Of a DNA stretch of 64,000 nt, positions 25,221 to 33,522 are shown one piece after another. The notes under the pieces are model-generated. The model did not search any database, was not told the origin of the DNA, and worked only from the letters and a program-made list of their open reading frames with translations. A program made the position numbers and the translations under genes. Source of the DNA: Psychrobacillus sp. FSL K6-2836 (lineage in GTDB: Bacteria > Bacillota > Bacilli > Bacillales_A > Planococcaceae). Positions within the stretch are counted from its first letter, which is position 1; each line of letters starts with the position of its first letter. The stretch covers positions 2,790,001 to 2,854,000 of the forward strand of contig NZ_JBBOOM010000001.1 in NCBI RefSeq assembly GCF_038003085.1, in the 5' to 3' direction.

Positions 25221-26288
25221 ATGAACAAAAAATCTATATATGGATTAACATTACATCAATTGATAGAGTGGCTTCATGAGCATGGTCACAAAAAGTCTCG
25301 AGCACTGCAGGTTTGGGATTGGCTATATAGAAAACGTGTCACGAATTTCGCAGACATGACAGACGTACATGAAGAATGTATTCAATTATTGCAAGACCAC
25401 TATACAATACAAACGTTAACGGAACATATAAAGCAGGAAGCGGCCGATGGGACGATGAAGTTTTTGTTTAGATTGCAGGATGGAAACCTGATCGAAACGG
25501 TTATGATGAGACATAAATACGGCATTTCCGTTTGTGTGACAACTCAAGTGGGCTGTAATATCGGCTGTAGTTTTTGTGCAAGTGGCTTACTCGCAAAAAG
25601 TCGTGATTTATCAAGTGGGGAAATCGTCGAACAGATTATGAATATCCAATTGCATCTCGATCAATTGGAACAAAAAGACATGGTAAGTCATATTGTCGTG
25701 ATGGGAATTGGAGAGCCATTTGATAATTTTACAAATCTGTTAGACTTTTTAAACGTAGTTATCGATCATAAAGGGCTGGCAATAGCAGCTAGGAAAATTA
25801 CTGTTTCAACGAGTGGAATTGTTAATAAGATCTATGAATTCACTGATACGAGGATCCCAGTAAATCTAGCGATATCCTTACATGCACCTAATAATGAGCT
25901 GCGCACTAGAATTATGAAGATAAATCGTGCAATGCCAATTGAAAAACTAATGGAATCTCTAAAATATTATTTAGCAAAAAACAACCGTAGAATTACGATT
26001 GAATATATTTTACTGAAGGACGTAAATGATACGAAAGAGGTAGCTGAGGAGCTTGCCGATCTACTTTATGATATTAAGGACCAACTGTATGTGAACTTAA
26101 TCCCATATAATCCTGTTGATGAACATAGTCAATACCAGAGAAGTGAGCAGGAATCAGTTTTATCTTTCTATGACACGCTTAAAAAGAGAGGCGTCAATTG
26201 CAAAATTCGCCAAGAACATGGAACAGACATTGATGCAGCCTGTGGTCAGTTAAGAAGTAAACAGCTTAAAAAGGAAAAAGTGGGTTAA
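25221..26288 (+). CDS. RlmN-family radical SAM rRNA/tRNA methyltransferase
   Basis: 355 residues. Dual-specificity C2 methylation of 23S rRNA A2503 and tRNA A37 is the RlmN reaction. The radical SAM cluster motif is C112-NIG-C116-SF-C119; the methyl-carrying Cys is C341 in DIDAACGQL; the N-terminal [11 protein letters not shown] and GEPFDN are RlmN-like. It is not beside priA-fmt-rsmB, where Bacillales normally keep rlmN, so this may be a second paralogue. Cfr (C8 methylation, antibiotic resistance) is the alternative, but the N-terminal half reads closer to RlmN. Confidence 0.85.
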   Translation: MNKKSIYGLTLHQLIEWLHEHGHKKSRALQVWDWLYRKRVTNFADMTDVHEECIQLLQDHYTIQTLTEHIKQEAADGTMKFLFRLQDGNLIETVMMRHKYGISVCVTTQVGCNIGCSFCASGLLAKSRDLSSGEIVEQIMNIQLHLDQLEQKDMVSHIVVMGIGEPFDNFTNLLDFLNVVIDHKGLAIAARKITVSTSGIVNKIYEFTDTRIPVNLAISLHAPNNELRTRIMKINRAMPIEKLMESLKYYLAKNNRRITIEYILLKDVNDTKEVAEELADLLYDIKDQLYVNLIPYNPVDEHSQYQRSEQESVLSFYDTLKKRGVNCKIRQEHGTDIDAACGQLRSKQLKKEKVG

Positions 26289-26327
26289 TTATTAAAACCT
26301 AACTATAACTTTACCGTAATAAAAAGT

Positions 26328-26525
26328 GAGGCTGGGACAAAACCCACCTCAAAATTAAAAGCAGTTCAAATTTTACGATGAGTAAAATTTGAACTGCTTT
26401 ATTTTTATGTCTACTTCGTAGCCGTTGTTCTCCGTTACGGCGGACGCTTTCCTGGGGGCACGGGTCGAGCCAGTAGTCTCTCCCACGCGCTTGTCCCCTG
26501 GGAGTCGCCGCCTTCACTCCGCACA
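26328..26525 (+). repeat. composite repeat copy 4 (head, hairpin, tail)
   Basis: Most complete copy: GAGGCTGGGACAAAAC head, then a perfect 19-bp hairpin (26358-26376 with 26382-26400, loop GATGA) followed by a T-rich run, then the CTCCGTTACGGCGGACGCTTTCC tail ending in GGGAGTCGCCGCC. The hairpin could end transcription of the RlmN-like gene. Its stem is unrelated in sequence to the stem in copy 3. Confidence 0.75.
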
Positions 26526-26605
26526 ACTAATATTTCTTCTATATTCAGTTAATCTCTACATAATTTCAGGCAACAAAAAAGGACATCATCTGTTAAAGTG
26601 TCCTT

Positions 26606-26929
26606 ATGTTTAAAAATTATAACATGAATCAACTCATTTTACCGCTAGATTTAGAAGTGAAATTACAAAAAAATGATATTGCCTTTTCCATCCACCATTT
26701 AGTCGAAAGTATTCCAAATGAAGCTTTCGCTCCTTTCATTCATCATACAGGTTGTCCATCGTATCATCCTCGCTTTTTTCTACTTTATTTGATGCTTCGC
26801 TTTGAGTGGGGAAAAGAGAAACCTTATCTTTATTTGGCGAAAGATGTCATTTATTTCATGGACAGCAATTTTAATGATACGATAATAGAACAAACTTACT
26901 GTTGGGGGAGATTCTGTGTTTTTGGATAA
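26606..26929 (+). pseudogene. IS1182-family transposase, 5' fragment
   Basis: The first ~70 residues (MFKNYNMNQLILPLDLE, then LVESIPNEAFAPFI and GCPSYHPR) match the N-terminal domain of IS1182 transposases, normally about 450-550 residues. After RFFLLYLMLRF the similarity fades and the frame stops at 26929. The DDE catalytic core is missing. A hairpin AAGGACA/TGTCCTT just upstream (about 26579-26603) may be the remaining left end. The fragment runs 14 bases into the Nudix gene. Confidence 0.75.
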
Positions 26930-27530
26930 GCTGAAAAAGGACCTACATTATAAGCAACCGCTTTTTATAGGAGAGGACACAGCGCTACGTTTTGCTGTTT
27001 TAATACCGCTAGTGCAAGTGGATGATGAATGGCATGTCCTATTCGAGGTGCGCTCATTAACGATGAGGAAGCAACCAGGAGATATCAGTTTTCCAGGTGG
27101 TCGAATCGACCCCACAGATTCATCTCCAATGGAAGCGGCAATACGAGAGACCCACGAAGAGCTAGGTGTTGATCCAGCATGTATTCAAGTTCTAGGACAG
27201 ATGAGTGCATATATAGCTTCTCCGTCCTTTGTTGTTTATCCATTTGTTGCTACTCTCGACCATCACCACATCAAAACCTTTAACAAAGAAGAGGTCGAAG
27301 CGGTATTCACTATCCCAGTTAGCTGGCTTTTGAGCCATGAGCCCTATATGCACACTGTCTCTGTCCAACCGATGCCGCCTATGGACTTTCCATATGATAA
27401 AATATTCAACGGTGACAAATACCAATGGAGACCTCGAGCGATTGAAGAATGGTTTTATGACTATGAGAAATATACGATTTGGGGTCTGACGGCTAGGGTG
27501 TTGAAGCATTTTGTAGAGACGATAAAATAA
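26916..27530 (+). CDS. Nudix hydrolase, CoA pyrophosphatase type
   Basis: 204 residues. The motif SFPGGRIDPTDSSPMEAAIR plus ETHEELGV is the variant Nudix box with the upstream UPF0035 signature that marks CoA/acyl-CoA diphosphatases (YeaB/NudL), which cut CoA to phosphopantetheine and ADP. Start is a GTG five bases after GGGGGAG, located inside the transposase remnant, so its promoter may derive from the insertion. Ends before terminator 27586-27617. Confidence 0.85.
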   Translation: MFLDKLKKDLHYKQPLFIGEDTALRFAVLIPLVQVDDEWHVLFEVRSLTMRKQPGDISFPGGRIDPTDSSPMEAAIRETHEELGVDPACIQVLGQMSAYIASPSFVVYPFVATLDHHHIKTFNKEEVEAVFTIPVSWLLSHEPYMHTVSVQPMPPMDFPYDKIFNGDKYQWRPRAIEEWFYDYEKYTIWGLTARVLKHFVETIK

Positions 27531-27585
27531 TACCCTGCCCTATATAGGACATTACTCCAAATTGTGTGTTACATAGGGCACATAC

Positions 27586-27617
27586 AAAAACCGATTCCCA
27601 AAAGGAAATCGGTTTTT
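27586..27617. terminator. bidirectional terminator
   Basis: AAAAACCGATT (27586-27596) pairs with AATCGGTTTTT (27607-27617) between the Nudix gene and the converging osmoprotectant-binding remnant. Confidence 0.88.
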
Positions 27618-27625
27618 CAACATAT

Positions 27626-28327
27626 CTAATCTTTACTAATAAATTCAGCTTCCTGAAGGAATTCTTTAGCCACAAGTTCAACCATCTGTCCCTCATTATC
27701 CACTCTTGCATTCATTTCTTGCATCGCTGTTTCATCTATTTTACCAGCTAATTCTAGAAGCACATCTCCAATTTCAGGGTACTGTTCTAATATTTCTGTA
27801 CGAACAAGGGGAAGAGCATGATAGGGTAGGAAATAGCCCTTATCGTCTTCTAACACAAGTAGATAATACATTTGAAGCTGACCATCTGTTGTATAAGATT
27901 TAATAACTTCTACTTCTTTAGCATTGATGGAGAGATACATAATCCCACGATCCATTCCTTTTACATCTTTGAATTGGAGATCGTATTCTTTTTGAAACCC
28001 TGGTAATCCATCTGGACGATCGATAAATTCAAATACTATGCCAAGTATAAAGTCATCTGATACCTTCGTGAAGTCACTAAATGTTTTTACTCCCAACAAC
28101 TCAGCTTCATCTTCATCAAGAGCTAATGTATACGTATTATTAAACCCAAAGGATTCTAGAGCGGTGATACCATCAGCTGAAACTAACTCTTTTGTTTTCG
28201 CTAGCGTTTCATCCGCATTACCAGTAGATTCATGATAATAGTTAATAACGATAGTGCCAGTATAATCTGGAATAACGTCAATTTTTCCGTTGTGCATGGC
28301 AGTCCAAACGACGTTAGAGCCACCTAG
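27626..28327 (-). pseudogene. Glycine betaine/osmoprotectant ABC binding protein, N-terminal truncation
   Basis: OpuCC/OpuBC-type type II binding fold: GGSNVVWTAMHNGKIDV then IPDYTGTIVINYY, and DRGIMYLSINAKEVEVIKSY. In-frame similarity begins at LGGSNVVWTA but a TAA lies at 28328-28330 and the signal peptide and roughly the first 60-80 residues are absent. The remaining 223-residue frame could start at an internal ATG (28297) but would lack export signals, so it is read as a remnant. No opu ATPase or permease is near. Confidence 0.8.
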
Positions 28328-28592
28328 TTAAGCAAAGGGACTTCCAAATAGATACAGTTTTTCAAGAGGTAAATTTCAATAGAACTTGGAATTATGTGAG
28401 AGTGTGGTCCTTTACACCCAATTTAAGGACCGTGCCTAAAATATTTTTTTAGGTCTAGATACCCGTTTGTTATTCTTATTTATCGCAGAGTGTAATATAA
28501 TGGAACTATATAAAAATATAACCTTTAGTATTTGTATTTTATATCTTGTAAGTACAATTGACTCATTGTACTTAAAGAGGGGAGATTGGACT

Positions 28593-29699
28593 ATGCGATT
28601 AGTAAAAATAGATAAGTGGAAGCCAGGTATGAAATTGGGTAAGCCAATAATGAATAACAATGGTAAAATTCTGTTAGCTAAGGGAGTAGAACTAATAGAC
28701 CGCCTCATCCCTAGATTAAAGAAATATAATGTTACAACTTTATACATAGATGATGAAGTATCGGAAGGAATAGATATTGTCGAGTCTATTCCAGAAGCGC
28801 TACGTATGGAAACTCTACATACAATTACGGAAGGATTTCAAACATTAATGGATTTAAGTCAGTCTAACTCAAATCTTCAAGGAATGATGAAATCAAGTAG
28901 AACTATAAGGAGTTTTCAAAAAGTCTTTAAAGATATAGTGGCATTGCTCACAGACAATAAAAATGCATTGAATCTATTGGCTTCAACAAAAATACATGAA
29001 AACTATGTATTCAATCATTCATTGAATGTTTCTATATATGCGTGTCAGCTTGCACTTGCAAATGGATTACCTCTTAAAAATGTGGAAGAAATCGGATTGG
29101 GAGCCATACTACATGATTTAGGGAAAGTGCAAGTTCCACTAGAAATATTAAATAAACCAAGTGAATTAACAAAAGAGGAAAATGCTTTGGTTAAACAGCA
29201 TTGTGAACAAGGTTTTGAGATACTACGAAAAATACATGAAATACCATTACCTGTTGCTCATTGTGCATTGCAGCATCATGAACGAATCGATGGTACAGGC
29301 TATCCTAGGGGGTTAAGAGGTGATGAAATTCATAAATATGCCAAAATCATCAGTGTTGCAGATGTGTTTGATACAGTAACAAACCCAAGAGCCTTTAAGC
29401 CGGCAGTGATGCCACATCAAGGACTCGAGATTTTGTATGCTGGGAGTGGTACGCAGTTCGACATGCATCAAGTTAACTTGTTTAGAGATTGTATCGCAAT
29501 TTATCCACCAGGCCTAACGGTTAGATTAAATGATGGGCGTACAGGTATCGTTTCAAAATATAACTACCAGGCAGTTGGTCGTCCGGAGATTCGAATTATA
29601 AAAAGTGAAGAAAATGAAAAGGTGTCCCCATATGAAATTGATTTAGGAGCAAGGGAAAACCTGATGCTTGAGATTGTAATGGCCGATGCTTTGATCTAA
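28593..29699 (+). CDS. HD-GYP domain cyclic-di-GMP phosphodiesterase
   Basis: 368 residues. An N-terminal ~100-residue region starts with a short DUF3391-like beta segment (WKPGMKLGKPIMNNNGKILLAKG). The HD-GYP domain follows: HSLNVSIYACQLA, the metal-binding HDLGK, and HHERIDGTGYPRGL carrying the GYP triad. Family members hydrolyse c-di-GMP to GMP. An in-frame ATG lies 126 bases upstream, but GGGGAG selects 28593. The GGDEF protein at 45 kb would supply the opposite activity. Confidence 0.92.
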   Translation: MRLVKIDKWKPGMKLGKPIMNNNGKILLAKGVELIDRLIPRLKKYNVTTLYIDDEVSEGIDIVESIPEALRMETLHTITEGFQTLMDLSQSNSNLQGMMKSSRTIRSFQKVFKDIVALLTDNKNALNLLASTKIHENYVFNHSLNVSIYACQLALANGLPLKNVEEIGLGAILHDLGKVQVPLEILNKPSELTKEENALVKQHCEQGFEILRKIHEIPLPVAHCALQHHERIDGTGYPRGLRGDEIHKYAKIISVADVFDTVTNPRAFKPAVMPHQGLEILYAGSGTQFDMHQVNLFRDCIAIYPPGLTVRLNDGRTGIVSKYNYQAVGRPEIRIIKSEENEKVSPYEIDLGARENLMLEIVMADALI

Positions 29700-29717
29700 A
29701 TGTTTCTTATTAAGGGC

Positions 29718-29770
29718 AACGGGTACTTATTGAAATTAGAATTTTGGTAGAACCTGGTACCCGTTTATGA
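29718..29770. repeat. hairpin repeat, copy a
   Basis: AACGGGTAC (29718-29726) pairs with GTACCCGTT (29757-29765). The span shares most bases with 30146-30197 (TGAAATTA-AATT, TAGAACCTGGT, CGTTTATGA), yet the pairing arms differ. The two copies bracket the small membrane-protein gene. Confidence 0.6.
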
Positions 29771-29885
29771 AATATGTTATCGAAATGGTACGACTAGTTG
29801 TTAATTGCTTGCTAGATCTTTCGTAAGTTCGGTAAGATGAGAAGAAGTATAAATTCTTCGTGTTACAGCAAGAGGAGGTTTACCA

Positions 29886-30092
29886 TTGAAAATAACCGGA
29901 GCAGTGCTAATGTTTATAGGAGCGATTATGCTCGCTATTTTTATGTTTGCAGACTTAACAATGGATTTTGGTCTATGGATTACAGGCTTCTTGATCAGCT
30001 TACTCATTGCCGTTTCAGGAACAGTGACGTTAATAATTTATTTAGCAAAAGGCATTAAAGCAGATAAAAATTTTAAAAACGATTTCAAATAA
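29886..30092 (+). CDS. Small two-helix membrane protein
   Basis: 68 residues, TTG start after a strong AGAGGAGG. Two hydrophobic helices (~4-28 and 33-56) and a basic tail KADKNFKNDFK. No recognised family. Its last codons form the 5' arm of the terminator at 30076-30103, which supports it being a real, compact transcription unit. Function unknown. Confidence 0.7.
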   Translation: MKITGAVLMFIGAIMLAIFMFADLTMDFGLWITGFLISLLIAVSGTVTLIIYLAKGIKADKNFKNDFK

Positions 30093-30106
30093 GAAATCGT
30101 TTTTTT
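30076..30106 (+). terminator. terminator overlapping small gene stop
   Basis: AAAACGATTTC (30076-30086) pairs with GAAATCGTTTT (30093-30103) and continues into T. Confidence 0.85.
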
Positions 30107-30145
30107 AGAGGAAATTTCCTATGTGAATTCTAGTTAATTAGAGTG

Positions 30146-30197
30146 CCAGGTTCTAGCTGAAATTAAAATTGTGTTAGAACCTGGTTCTCGTTTATGA
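30146..30197. repeat. hairpin repeat, copy b
   Basis: CCAGGTTCTA (30146-30155) pairs with TAGAACCTGG (30175-30184). Partner of the repeat at 29718-29770. It lies at the 3' end of the converging isomerase gene and may act as a processing or termination signal. Confidence 0.6.
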
Positions 30198-30200
30198 CGA

Positions 30201-31169
30201 TTACGTCCACCACATCTGGCTGATCGAATCTTTCACAATAATCGGTTTTAAATTTTCGACTGCTTTCGTGAATCCCTCTTCGATCGACATCAATCCATCC
30301 TCATGTTCAATACTAACTACATAATCATAGCCATATAATCGTAGCATACTAATCATGTCTGCCCATGTTTTTTGATCGTGTCCAAAACCAACAGATCTAA
30401 AATACCATGCACGATCACGCATATTGGCGTAGTCGGTCATATCCGTAAGTCCGTTTCGATTCATATTTTGCTGATCGATAATTGTATCCTTTGCATGAAA
30501 ATGATGGATGGCATTCTCACGTCCAAGTATTTTAATGGCTTCAATTGGGTCGATACCTTGCCACCACATATGGCTAGGGTCAAGGTTAGCACCAATCATA
30601 GGTCCACAAGCTTCTCTTAATCGCAATAGTGTAGCAGGAGTATGTACAGAGAATCCTCCATGCAGTTCTAATCCGATCTTTACGTTAAGTGACTGTGCTA
30701 AATCATTTTTTTCTTTCCAGTATGGTATAAGTTTTTCTTCCCATTGCCATTTTAATATTTCCTGGAAATCATGTGGCCAAGGGGCTACTGGCCAGTTGGG
30801 ATAAAGGGCATTTTCATGATCTCCCGGGCAGCCCGAAAATGTATTTACTACGGACACGCCAAGTTTTGATGCAAGGTGCATTGTTTTTATAAATAACTCA
30901 TCAGCAGGCTCTGCAATTTTTTTCTGTGGATGCAGTGGGTTTGCATGGCAGCTTAGTGCGCTGATGATTAATCCATAATCACTGATCTTTTGCTTAAAGC
31001 CCTCCAATTTCGTATCATCATTTAACAATTCATCCAGTTTACAGTGAGCATCGCCGGGATATCCCCCAGTTCCCAACTCAATTGCTTCTATACCTTTAGA
31101 AGAAACATAGCTTAACATATCTTCAAAACTCTTATCGGAGAAGAGTACCGTAAAAACACCTAATTTCAA
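30201..31169 (-). CDS. Sugar phosphate isomerase/epimerase (IolE/xylose-isomerase-like TIM barrel)
   Basis: 322 residues of the AP-endonuclease-2-like TIM-barrel fold. Metal-binding segments are visible as IGLELHGGFSVHTP, GANLDPSHMWWQGI, HFHAKDT and VSIEHEDGLMS. Enzymes of this family isomerise or epimerise sugars and inosose. Transcribed divergently from the LacI regulator at 31372, with a palindrome (31207-31224) in its promoter, so it should belong to the same regulon as the ABC genes. Substrate unknown; inositol-like or rare sugar is likely. Confidence 0.88.
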   Translation of the reverse strand: MKLGVFTVLFSDKSFEDMLSYVSSKGIEAIELGTGGYPGDAHCKLDELLNDDTKLEGFKQKISDYGLIISALSCHANPLHPQKKIAEPADELFIKTMHLASKLGVSVVNTFSGCPGDHENALYPNWPVAPWPHDFQEILKWQWEEKLIPYWKEKNDLAQSLNVKIGLELHGGFSVHTPATLLRLREACGPMIGANLDPSHMWWQGIDPIEAIKILGRENAIHHFHAKDTIIDQQNMNRNGLTDMTDYANMRDRAWYFRSVGFGHDQKTWADMISMLRLYGYDYVVSIEHEDGLMSIEEGFTKAVENLKPIIVKDSISQMWWT

Positions 31170-31206
31170 AGAAATAACCTCCTATATATTTATCAGAATA
31201 TACTGT

Positions 31207-31224
31207 AATGTAAACCGTTACATT
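31207..31224. promoter_or_regulatory. LacI-type operator before the isomerase gene
   Basis: AATGTAAACCGTTACATT has 7-base arms AATGTAA/TTACATT around ACCG and lies 38 bases before the isomerase start. Similar to the sites at 31317 and 32427, it fits a LacI-family half-site but misses the cre consensus at one fixed G. Confidence 0.65.
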
Positions 31225-31282
31225 ACTAACATATATAAAATATTCAAGTAAATCAATAGTTTTTTCTAATGAAAAATAAATA

Positions 31283-31330
31283 TTGACGCATAATTCGGAA
31301 TATAATAAGATGTAAATGTAAACGATTTCA
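31283..31330 (+). promoter_or_regulatory. lacI-family gene promoter with operator/cre
   Basis: TTGACG (31283-31288) and TAAGAT (31306-31311) at 17-base spacing form a promoter; TGTAAACGATTTCA (31317-31330) just downstream fits cre consensus and resembles the palindromes at 31209 and 32427. It is placed to block initiation, consistent with autoregulation, CcpA repression or both. Confidence 0.65.
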
Positions 31331-31371
31331 TTTTATATTAAAATGGAATCATAGAAAGCGAGACTACGAAG

Positions 31372-32355
31372 ATGACAAACATCCAGCAGGTGGCTAAACA
31401 AGCAGGGGTATCTGTAGCTACAGTATCAAGGGTACTAAACGGACAAAATACAGTTTCGTCGAAAACACGAATTAAAGTAGAAGAGGCTATAAAGCATTTA
31501 AATTATGAGCCTAGTATGTTAGGAAGAAATCTAAGAAATTCAGAAAGTAGAATTTTTTTAATATTAATTCCGAGCATTTCCAACCCTTTCTATTTAGAAG
31601 TTATTAAAGGAATTGAACATGTTGCACTTAGTCAGAATTACAATATCCTGCTATGTGAAACCGATTCGAATCCGGAAAAAGAAAATATTTACTTTGACCT
31701 TGTTAGGAAAAAGATGGCTGATGGAATTATTTCAATGGATCCAGCGGTTAATATTGAAACATTAAAAGAGCTAGCAGAAAAGTATTCCATCATTCAATGT
31801 AGTGAGTATAACCTCGATAGTGGGATTCCTTACGTGTCGATAGATAATGAAGAAGCCTCTTATCGGGCGGTCAAGCATTTAATACAAATTGGTCATAAAA
31901 AAATAGCCCTAATGAATTCTGATGAGAAGTTTTTATATGCGAGACAGAGGGAAATGGGTTACCAACGAGCATTAGAAGAGCATGGTATACCTTTGAACGA
32001 TGATTATATTATTTATACAAAGCATCTAGGATTTGAGTATGGACAGCAGGCTGTGAAAAAGATATTAGCAATACAGGATCGCCCGACAGCTATATTTGCG
32101 GTATCGGATCTTTTAGCAATCGGATCACTCAAAGAGATAAATGCATCTGGTTTGCATGTACCGAATGATGTAGCGGTAGTAGGTTTTGACAAAATTGATT
32201 TTTCTAGTATGACAAATCCAACGCTCACTACGATTGCGCAGCCAATGTATAAGATGGGTACTGTGGCGGCGGAAATGTTAATCGATAAGATCAAAGGAAA
32301 TAATGTGGATAGTGTCATATTGAATCATGAACTAGTTCTTCGAGAGTCTACGTGA
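31372..32355 (+). CDS. LacI-family transcriptional repressor
   Basis: 327 residues. N-terminal HTH with IQQVAKQAGVSVATVSRVLN and the hinge helix region YEPSMLGRNLRNS, followed by a periplasmic-binding-type effector domain (FLILIPSISNPFYLEVIKG, then VAVVGFDKID and TTIAQPMYKMG). Length and order are standard. It sits between the divergent isomerase gene and the ABC operon; three similar palindromes in the two control regions are its likely operators. The effector should be the transported sugar. Confidence 0.92.
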   Translation: MTNIQQVAKQAGVSVATVSRVLNGQNTVSSKTRIKVEEAIKHLNYEPSMLGRNLRNSESRIFLILIPSISNPFYLEVIKGIEHVALSQNYNILLCETDSNPEKENIYFDLVRKKMADGIISMDPAVNIETLKELAEKYSIIQCSEYNLDSGIPYVSIDNEEASYRAVKHLIQIGHKKIALMNSDEKFLYARQREMGYQRALEEHGIPLNDDYIIYTKHLGFEYGQQAVKKILAIQDRPTAIFAVSDLLAIGSLKEINASGLHVPNDVAVVGFDKIDFSSMTNPTLTTIAQPMYKMGTVAAEMLIDKIKGNNVDSVILNHELVLREST

Positions 32356-32426
32356 GGATATATAACTAAGGTTGGCGCTCTGTTATTAAAGGGGATTAAT
32401 AATAGAGCGTTGCCCTTAGTTTCACA

Positions 32427-32440
32427 TGTAATCGATTACA
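32427..32440. promoter_or_regulatory. palindromic operator/cre before the binding-protein gene
   Basis: TGTAATCGATTACA is a perfect 14-base palindrome that also fits TGWAANCGNTNWCA. It lies 39-52 bases before the binding-protein start, in position to control the ABC operon by the local LacI protein and possibly CcpA. Confidence 0.7.
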
Positions 32441-32478
32441 AAAGGGGAGCTTTTTATAAAAACAAAGGGGGAATGGTG

Positions 32479-33444
32479 TTGAAGAAGTTTCTAATCTTAT
32501 GTTTATCTTTAGTAACAGTCTTTAGTTTGGTGGCATGTAGTGATGATACGAATTCTGCAAATGGAAAAGAAGACGATACTCTAAAAATCGGTATTTCTTT
32601 ACCTTCAGCAACACATGGATGGATGGGCGCATTAATTGATAGTGCTGAAAAGCAAGCGAAAGCACTTAAAGAAAGTGATGGCATTGAATATGTGATGACA
32701 AATGCCGCTGACCCAAATAAGCAAGCAAACGATGTAGATGATTTAATCGCACAGGGTGTGGATGTTATTGTCATGCTTCCAATTGAATCGGCAGCACTTT
32801 CACCTGTAGGACAAAAGATTAAAGATGCAGGAATTCCTTTAATAATAGTGGACCGTGAGCTTGAAAATGATGCAGCTACGGTTGTTGTAAAAGGGGATAA
32901 TGAAGGTATCGGAGTAAATGCTGGTAAATATTTTGTAGAAAAGTTAAATGGAAAAGGAAAAGTTGTGGAAATTTCCGGACCGCCGAGTTCAGTTACAGAG
33001 CAACGCGGATCAGGTTTTAAAGAAGCGATGGAAAGTGCAGAAGGAATGGAAATAATTGCTTCACAGAGTGGTGACTTTTCTACTGAAAAATCGCTAGAAG
33101 TGATGGAAAACATTTTACAAGCACATCCACAAATAGATGCAGTATTTACACAGGATGATGGAATGGCACTTGGTGTTATACAAGCCATTAAAGAAGCAAA
33201 TCGTACAGATATTCAATTTGTAACAGGTGCTGGTGGTGGTAAAGCGATATTCGAAGATATCAAAGCAGATGGATTTATAACAGCTACATTCCTTTACTCA
33301 CCAACGATGGTAGAAGATGCAGTGAAAATTGCGGCGGATATCGCAAAAGGAAATGAACCAGAAGAATCTATGGTCGTAAAAGAAGCTACTCAAGTAACAA
33401 AAGATAACGTAGATGAGTTCTATGATCCGGAATCTAAATTCTAA
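32479..33444 (+). CDS. Ribose-type sugar ABC transporter binding lipoprotein
   Basis: 321 residues from a TTG start seven bases after AAAGGGGG (an in-frame ATG at 32473 is too close to that site). Signal with lipobox LVAC. Type I binding fold of the RbsB class: IGISLPSATHGWMGALIDSA, AQGVDVIVMLPIES, and GALF-like AVFTQDDGMALG. Followed directly by the RbsA-like ATPase and RbsC-like permease genes. Recognises an unidentified monosaccharide or polyol. Confidence 0.9.
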   Translation: MKKFLILCLSLVTVFSLVACSDDTNSANGKEDDTLKIGISLPSATHGWMGALIDSAEKQAKALKESDGIEYVMTNAADPNKQANDVDDLIAQGVDVIVMLPIESAALSPVGQKIKDAGIPLIIVDRELENDAATVVVKGDNEGIGVNAGKYFVEKLNGKGKVVEISGPPSSVTEQRGSGFKEAMESAEGMEIIASQSGDFSTEKSLEVMENILQAHPQIDAVFTQDDGMALGVIQAIKEANRTDIQFVTGAGGGKAIFEDIKADGFITATFLYSPTMVEDAVKIAADIAKGNEPEESMVVKEATQVTKDNVDEFYDPESKF

Positions 33445-33522
33445 ATGAATATTAGGAAATACAATGGTTGTGTAAACAGTTGTTGTATTTCCTCTTTTCC
33501 TATATTAGGAGGGATAAATACC

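Noticed and set aside
25221-26288. Cfr-type antibiotic-resistance methyltransferase
   Set aside because: Core cysteines are shared by both families, but the N-terminal VWDWLYRKR and spacing read as RlmN; kept only as an alternative.
26311-26613. Open frames on both strands over the 26.3 kb repeat
   Set aside because: Both are products of the GC-rich repeat and its hairpin.
28295-28327. Intact osmoprotectant-binding gene starting at 28297
   Set aside because: In-frame homology continues upstream of that ATG to a stop codon and no signal peptide is encoded, so truncation is the better reading.
31207-31224. cre site before the isomerase gene
   Set aside because: Palindromic, but the fixed central CG is CC here, so it was called a LacI-type operator and not cre.
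32454-33188. Long minus-strand frame opposite the sugar-binding protein gene
   Set aside because: Antisense shadow; Ser/Pro-rich translation typical of a reversed binding-protein gene.
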